From: an uncultured Carboxylicivirga sp.
GTDB taxonomy: Bacteria; Bacteroidota; Bacteroidia; Bacteroidales; Marinilabiliaceae
Direction of reading: 5' to 3'
Length of the DNA: 64,000 bases
Assembly: GCF_963674565.1 (NCBI RefSeq)
Contig: NZ_OY771430.1
Location: 4,712,001-4,776,000, forward strand
The position numbers and the translations under genes are program-made. The notes below the pieces were generated by a model. That model worked only from the letters and a program-made list of their open reading frames with translations, ran no database searches and was not told the origin of the DNA. Positions 61,597-64,000 of the stretch are shown here, one piece after another; within the stretch, counting starts at the first letter, position 1, and every line of letters begins with the position of its first letter.

Positions 61597-64000
61597 TTAC
61601 TTTTTGAATAGCTTTAATTCTCCAAGATAATCTAATGATCTCTTTAACCAATCAAAGTATAATGCAATATACATAACAATGGTTAATAACCAAACTATGC
61701 TAATGTTAAACCATAAGGTATCAAAATATTTACCAGCAAAGTGTTTTTGAGGTGCAAAGAAATGTGTTCTGAAATCTATAAAGTTTTCTGGTTCAGGAAT
61801 TTGATAGATAGGGTCAACCACCTGTACCAACTTATTACCATCTCTTAGAATTTTGTTTTTGTCGAAAGTCTTACGCACAATGTCAGAAATGCTTTCATTC
61901 ATGAAATCATCTTTGATTCGATTGAATTTTTCTTTGTTGTGCTTTAAATTCTGTGAAATAAATAAATCAATTTTATTATTGGCTTCAAAAAACAGATTAC
62001 TGTAATGGCTTTTCAGCGTTTTTAGATATGCTTCTATCTCTGATGCCAATTCAGGGTTAAAACTCTCTTTATTTATCTGGTCTAACTTATCAAAACCAAT
62101 TGTAGGAACTCTTTTAAGTTCTTTAGATATTTCGTTGTGTAATAAATCTAAATCAGCAATGAATGATTCTTCAGATTGATCTGACGAATCCAGAAAATAT
62201 TTTCTGCAATTATTTAAAACCTCTTCTAATTCAGGAATGTAGTATACCTGTTTGAAGTCAGATTGACTGTTAATAACTTCTGTATCGAAGATATTTTTTC
62301 GATAGTTATTGTGTTTGTACTGATGAACCATCAGGCCTTCGTAGATGTACCTTGATGGCATTACTTCAGCAACAATAGGTACTTTATCAATACTTGTAAA
62401 GTCTTTGTTTAGCTTATCGAATGTAAACATTGCTCCGCCTAATACCATTTGAGGAATCATAACCAATGGTATTAAAATGTAAATGGTAACAATAGAATTA
62501 AATGATGCCGAAAGAATTAAACCTAAGATATTCGCAAACGCTGAGATTGAGAACAAAGCCAACCAAAACTCCAGCGTCATACCTTTGATGCCAAGAATGA
62601 AATTACCGACCAGCACAAACAGAACCATTTGTATTGCCGATATGGTAAACAGAATTAAAATCTTCGAAACCAGGTAACTTGATCTGCTCAAATTCAGAAA
62701 GGATTCCCGCTTAAGTATTTTGGCATCTTTAAAAATTTCTTCAGCACTTACAATGAGGCCGAAAAAGAGGGCGACAATAATACCCATAAAGAAATATGGA
62801 GGAATATTATCGTTCTCACGGAATATGTATACGTTTGATTCCGGATCTACAATATAATGAATCAAGTAAGCCAGAATAAAACCAAGCAGAGGTGCTTCCA
62901 ATAAATTAAGCAGAATGTATTGCTTGTTACTTATTTTGGCAAAGAAATCCCTTTTGGTGTAAATCTTGAACTGATTAAACCATGAAGGAATATTAAGTGA
63001 CTTTGGTGGTTCACTATTTACTCTGTCAGTAGTAGGAATTTCAATATTTTCCTTGTAATGAACATGCCACTCCTCAGGTTTTGTTTTTCGCTTGTTTGTA
63101 TAATTTCCATATTCATCGATAACATTTGCATCGATGATATTAAAAATCTGTTCGGGATTCAGATTACCACAAGCCGGACACTCACCCTGATCGCTGTTTA
63201 TTTGCGCATCGAGTTGTTTAAAGTAAATAAGAGACTCGCTTGGGTTTCCATAGAAAACCGGATAACCACCAGTATCAAGAATGTACATTTTATCGAACAT
63301 CTTATAGATATCCGATGATGGCTGGTGAATGACAACAAAAATAAGTTTGCCTTTAAGTGCCAACTCACGAAGCAGATTCATTACATTTTCCGAGTCGCGT
63401 GATGATAAACCTGATGTTGGTTCATCAACAAATAAAATACCCGGTTCACGAATCAACTCCAACGCAATATTCAACCTTTTACGTTGTCCTCCACTAATCA
63501 TTTTGTTTAATGGGGAACCAACCTTTAAATGACGACGCTCATATAAGCCCAGGTTGTTTAAAGTATTGTCAACCAGTTCTTTTATTTCGTCTTCTTTCTT
63601 ATCTTTAAAGCAAAGTTTAGCGTTATAATAAAGGTTATCAAACACGGTCAATTCTTCAATCAGAAGATCATCCTGTGGAATATAACCAATTACACCTTCA
63701 ACTTTGTCTCTTTCTTTATGAAGATTGTAACCATTGATTAAAACCTCCCCTTGTGTTGGAGATTCAATGCCCGATAATACATTCAGCAGTGTTGTTTTAC
63801 CAGCACCACTGGCTCCCATTATACCGATAAGCTTCCCTTGTCCTTCAGAAATGTTTATTTCACGAAGACCAATGCCTCCGGATTTAAACTGATACATTAC
63901 ATCATTTACTTCATACGAAATTTTGGATGCGGTTGAATCGGCCAGAAAATGGGATACTACATCAGTGTAATATACCGGAGGTCCCTTTGGTAGTTTAATG
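61597..64000 (-). CDS. ABCG-type ABC transporter, ATPase-permease fusion (5' end outside window)
   Basis: The frame is open to the window edge beyond the ATG at 63897 (…KISYEVNDVMYQFKSGGIG), so the start and at least 34 more residues lie outside the window. ATPase: Walker A GASGAGKTT, signature ISGGQRKRL, Walker B ILFVDEPTSGL, then a pair of cysteines in GECPACGNLNPEQ. An ABC-2 membrane domain follows with six helices (LLNLLEAPLLGFILAYLIH to the last near KYFDTLWFNISIVWLLTIVMYIAL). A soluble stretch of about 180 residues separates helices five and six. ATPase-before-membrane order is that of ABCG half-transporters. Substrate unknown. Confidence 0.88.
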   Translation of the reverse strand, partial: IKLPKGPPVYYTDVVSHFLADSTASKISYEVNDVMYQFKSGGIGLREINISEGQGKLIGIMGASGAGKTTLLNVLSGIESPTQGEVLINGYNLHKERDKVEGVIGYIPQDDLLIEELTVFDNLYYNAKLCFKDKKEDEIKELVDNTLNNLGLYERRHLKVGSPLNKMISGGQRKRLNIALELIREPGILFVDEPTSGLSSRDSENVMNLLRELALKGKLIFVVIHQPSSDIYKMFDKMYILDTGGYPVFYGNPSESLIYFKQLDAQINSDQGECPACGNLNPEQIFNIIDANVIDEYGNYTNKRKTKPEEWHVHYKENIEIPTTDRVNSEPPKSLNIPSWFNQFKIYTKRDFFAKISNKQYILLNLLEAPLLGFILAYLIHYIVDPESNVYIFRENDNIPPYFFMGIIVALFFGLIVSAEEIFKDAKILKRESFLNLSRSSYLVSKILILFTISAIQMVLFVLVGNFILGIKGMTLEFWLALFSISAFANILGLILSASFNSIVTIYILIPLVMIPQMVLGGAMFTFDKLNKDFTSIDKVPIVAEVMPSRYIYEGLMVHQYKHNNYRKNIFDTEVINSQSDFKQVYYIPELEEVLNNCRKYFLDSSDQSEESFIADLDLLHNEISKELKRVPTIGFDKLDQINKESFNPELASEIEAYLKTLKSHYSNLFFEANNKIDLFISQNLKHNKEKFNRIKDDFMNESISDIVRKTFDKNKILRDGNKLVQVVDPIYQIPEPENFIDFRTHFFAPQKHFAGKYFDTLWFNISIVWLLTIVMYIALYFDWLKRSLDYLGELKLFKK

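Noticed and set aside
1..64000. tRNA, rRNA, CRISPR array, insertion sequence or prophage
   Set aside because: All gaps were read on both strands; none shows a cloverleaf with a T-loop GTTCRA, spaced identical repeats, transposase or integrase motifs or phage structural genes.

Overview
The window reads as a stretch of core chromosome from an aerobic or facultatively aerobic, probably pigmented member of the Bacteroidota, most likely on the Bacteroidales/Marinilabiliales side of the phylum. The support is alternative complex III with a caa3 oxidase, a large multi-domain IspG, the alternative GlmU-like enzyme, GldA, a TonB receptor with a carboxypeptidase-like plug extension, a possible type IX secretion tail, and promoters with the phylum-type -7 element TAnnTTTG. 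Genus-level placement is inference. Genes are densely packed on both strands, no gap exceeds 300 bases, and I see no tRNA or rRNA gene, CRISPR array, insertion sequence or prophage gene. Both ends cut through genes: a GNAT-like gene on the left and an ABCG-type transporter on the right.

Layout. 1-5.6 kb: GNAT-like fragment, cysteine-free ribosomal protein L31, GlmU-like enzyme, Lon, and an ADP-ribosylglycohydrolase homologue that has lost metal ligands. 5.8-14.9 kb: AI-2E family permease, then the six-gene alternative complex III operon (actABCDFE order). 15-24 kb: SPOR-like protein, Nudix/pyrE divergent pair, SRPBCC protein, DUF4202 protein, birA, then rsfS-ftsH-lutC-like-cdsA-psd. 24.2-29.8 kb: caa3 oxidase operon (Sco, subunits I, III, IV, II-cytochrome c fusion, haem O synthase, lipoprotein metallochaperone). 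29.8-34.9 kb: one zinc-uptake operon, zur-znuA-znuC-znuB-TonB receptor, headed by two near-perfect palindromes that overlap its promoter. 35-45 kb: LytTR regulator, alpha/beta-hydrolase-like gene, transketolase, pdxB, a cyclic-2,3-diphosphoglycerate-synthetase-like GTPase, acpH, prmC, ribD. 45-55 kb: cardiolipin synthase, atypical SDR, gldA, ispG, a secreted protein, asnS, rpoN and a PAP2-like membrane protein. 55-60 kb: a Ser/Thr kinase diverging from a carotenoid operon (crtI, crtB, an uncharacterised small gene, crtZ, crtY) that should yield zeaxanthin. 60-64 kb: two exported proteins of unknown function and the ABCG-type transporter.

How it fits together. Menaquinol electrons would pass through alternative complex III to the caa3 oxidase. 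The two operons lie 10 kb apart but share sequence blocks upstream of their first genes, which suggests common control. Sco and the HMA lipoprotein probably load copper into the oxidase. The zinc operon couples an outer-membrane receptor to an ABC importer under an autoregulated Zur. IspG supplies isoprenoid precursor to the carotenoid operon; GGPP synthase is not in the window.

The signals most worth following are the shared respiratory upstream motifs, the palindromic Zur operator pair, the degenerate ADP-ribosylglycohydrolase, the unknown gene inside the carotenoid operon, and the kinase with a degenerate nucleotide loop. I did not find a clearly new multi-gene system; most of the window is recognisable housekeeping.
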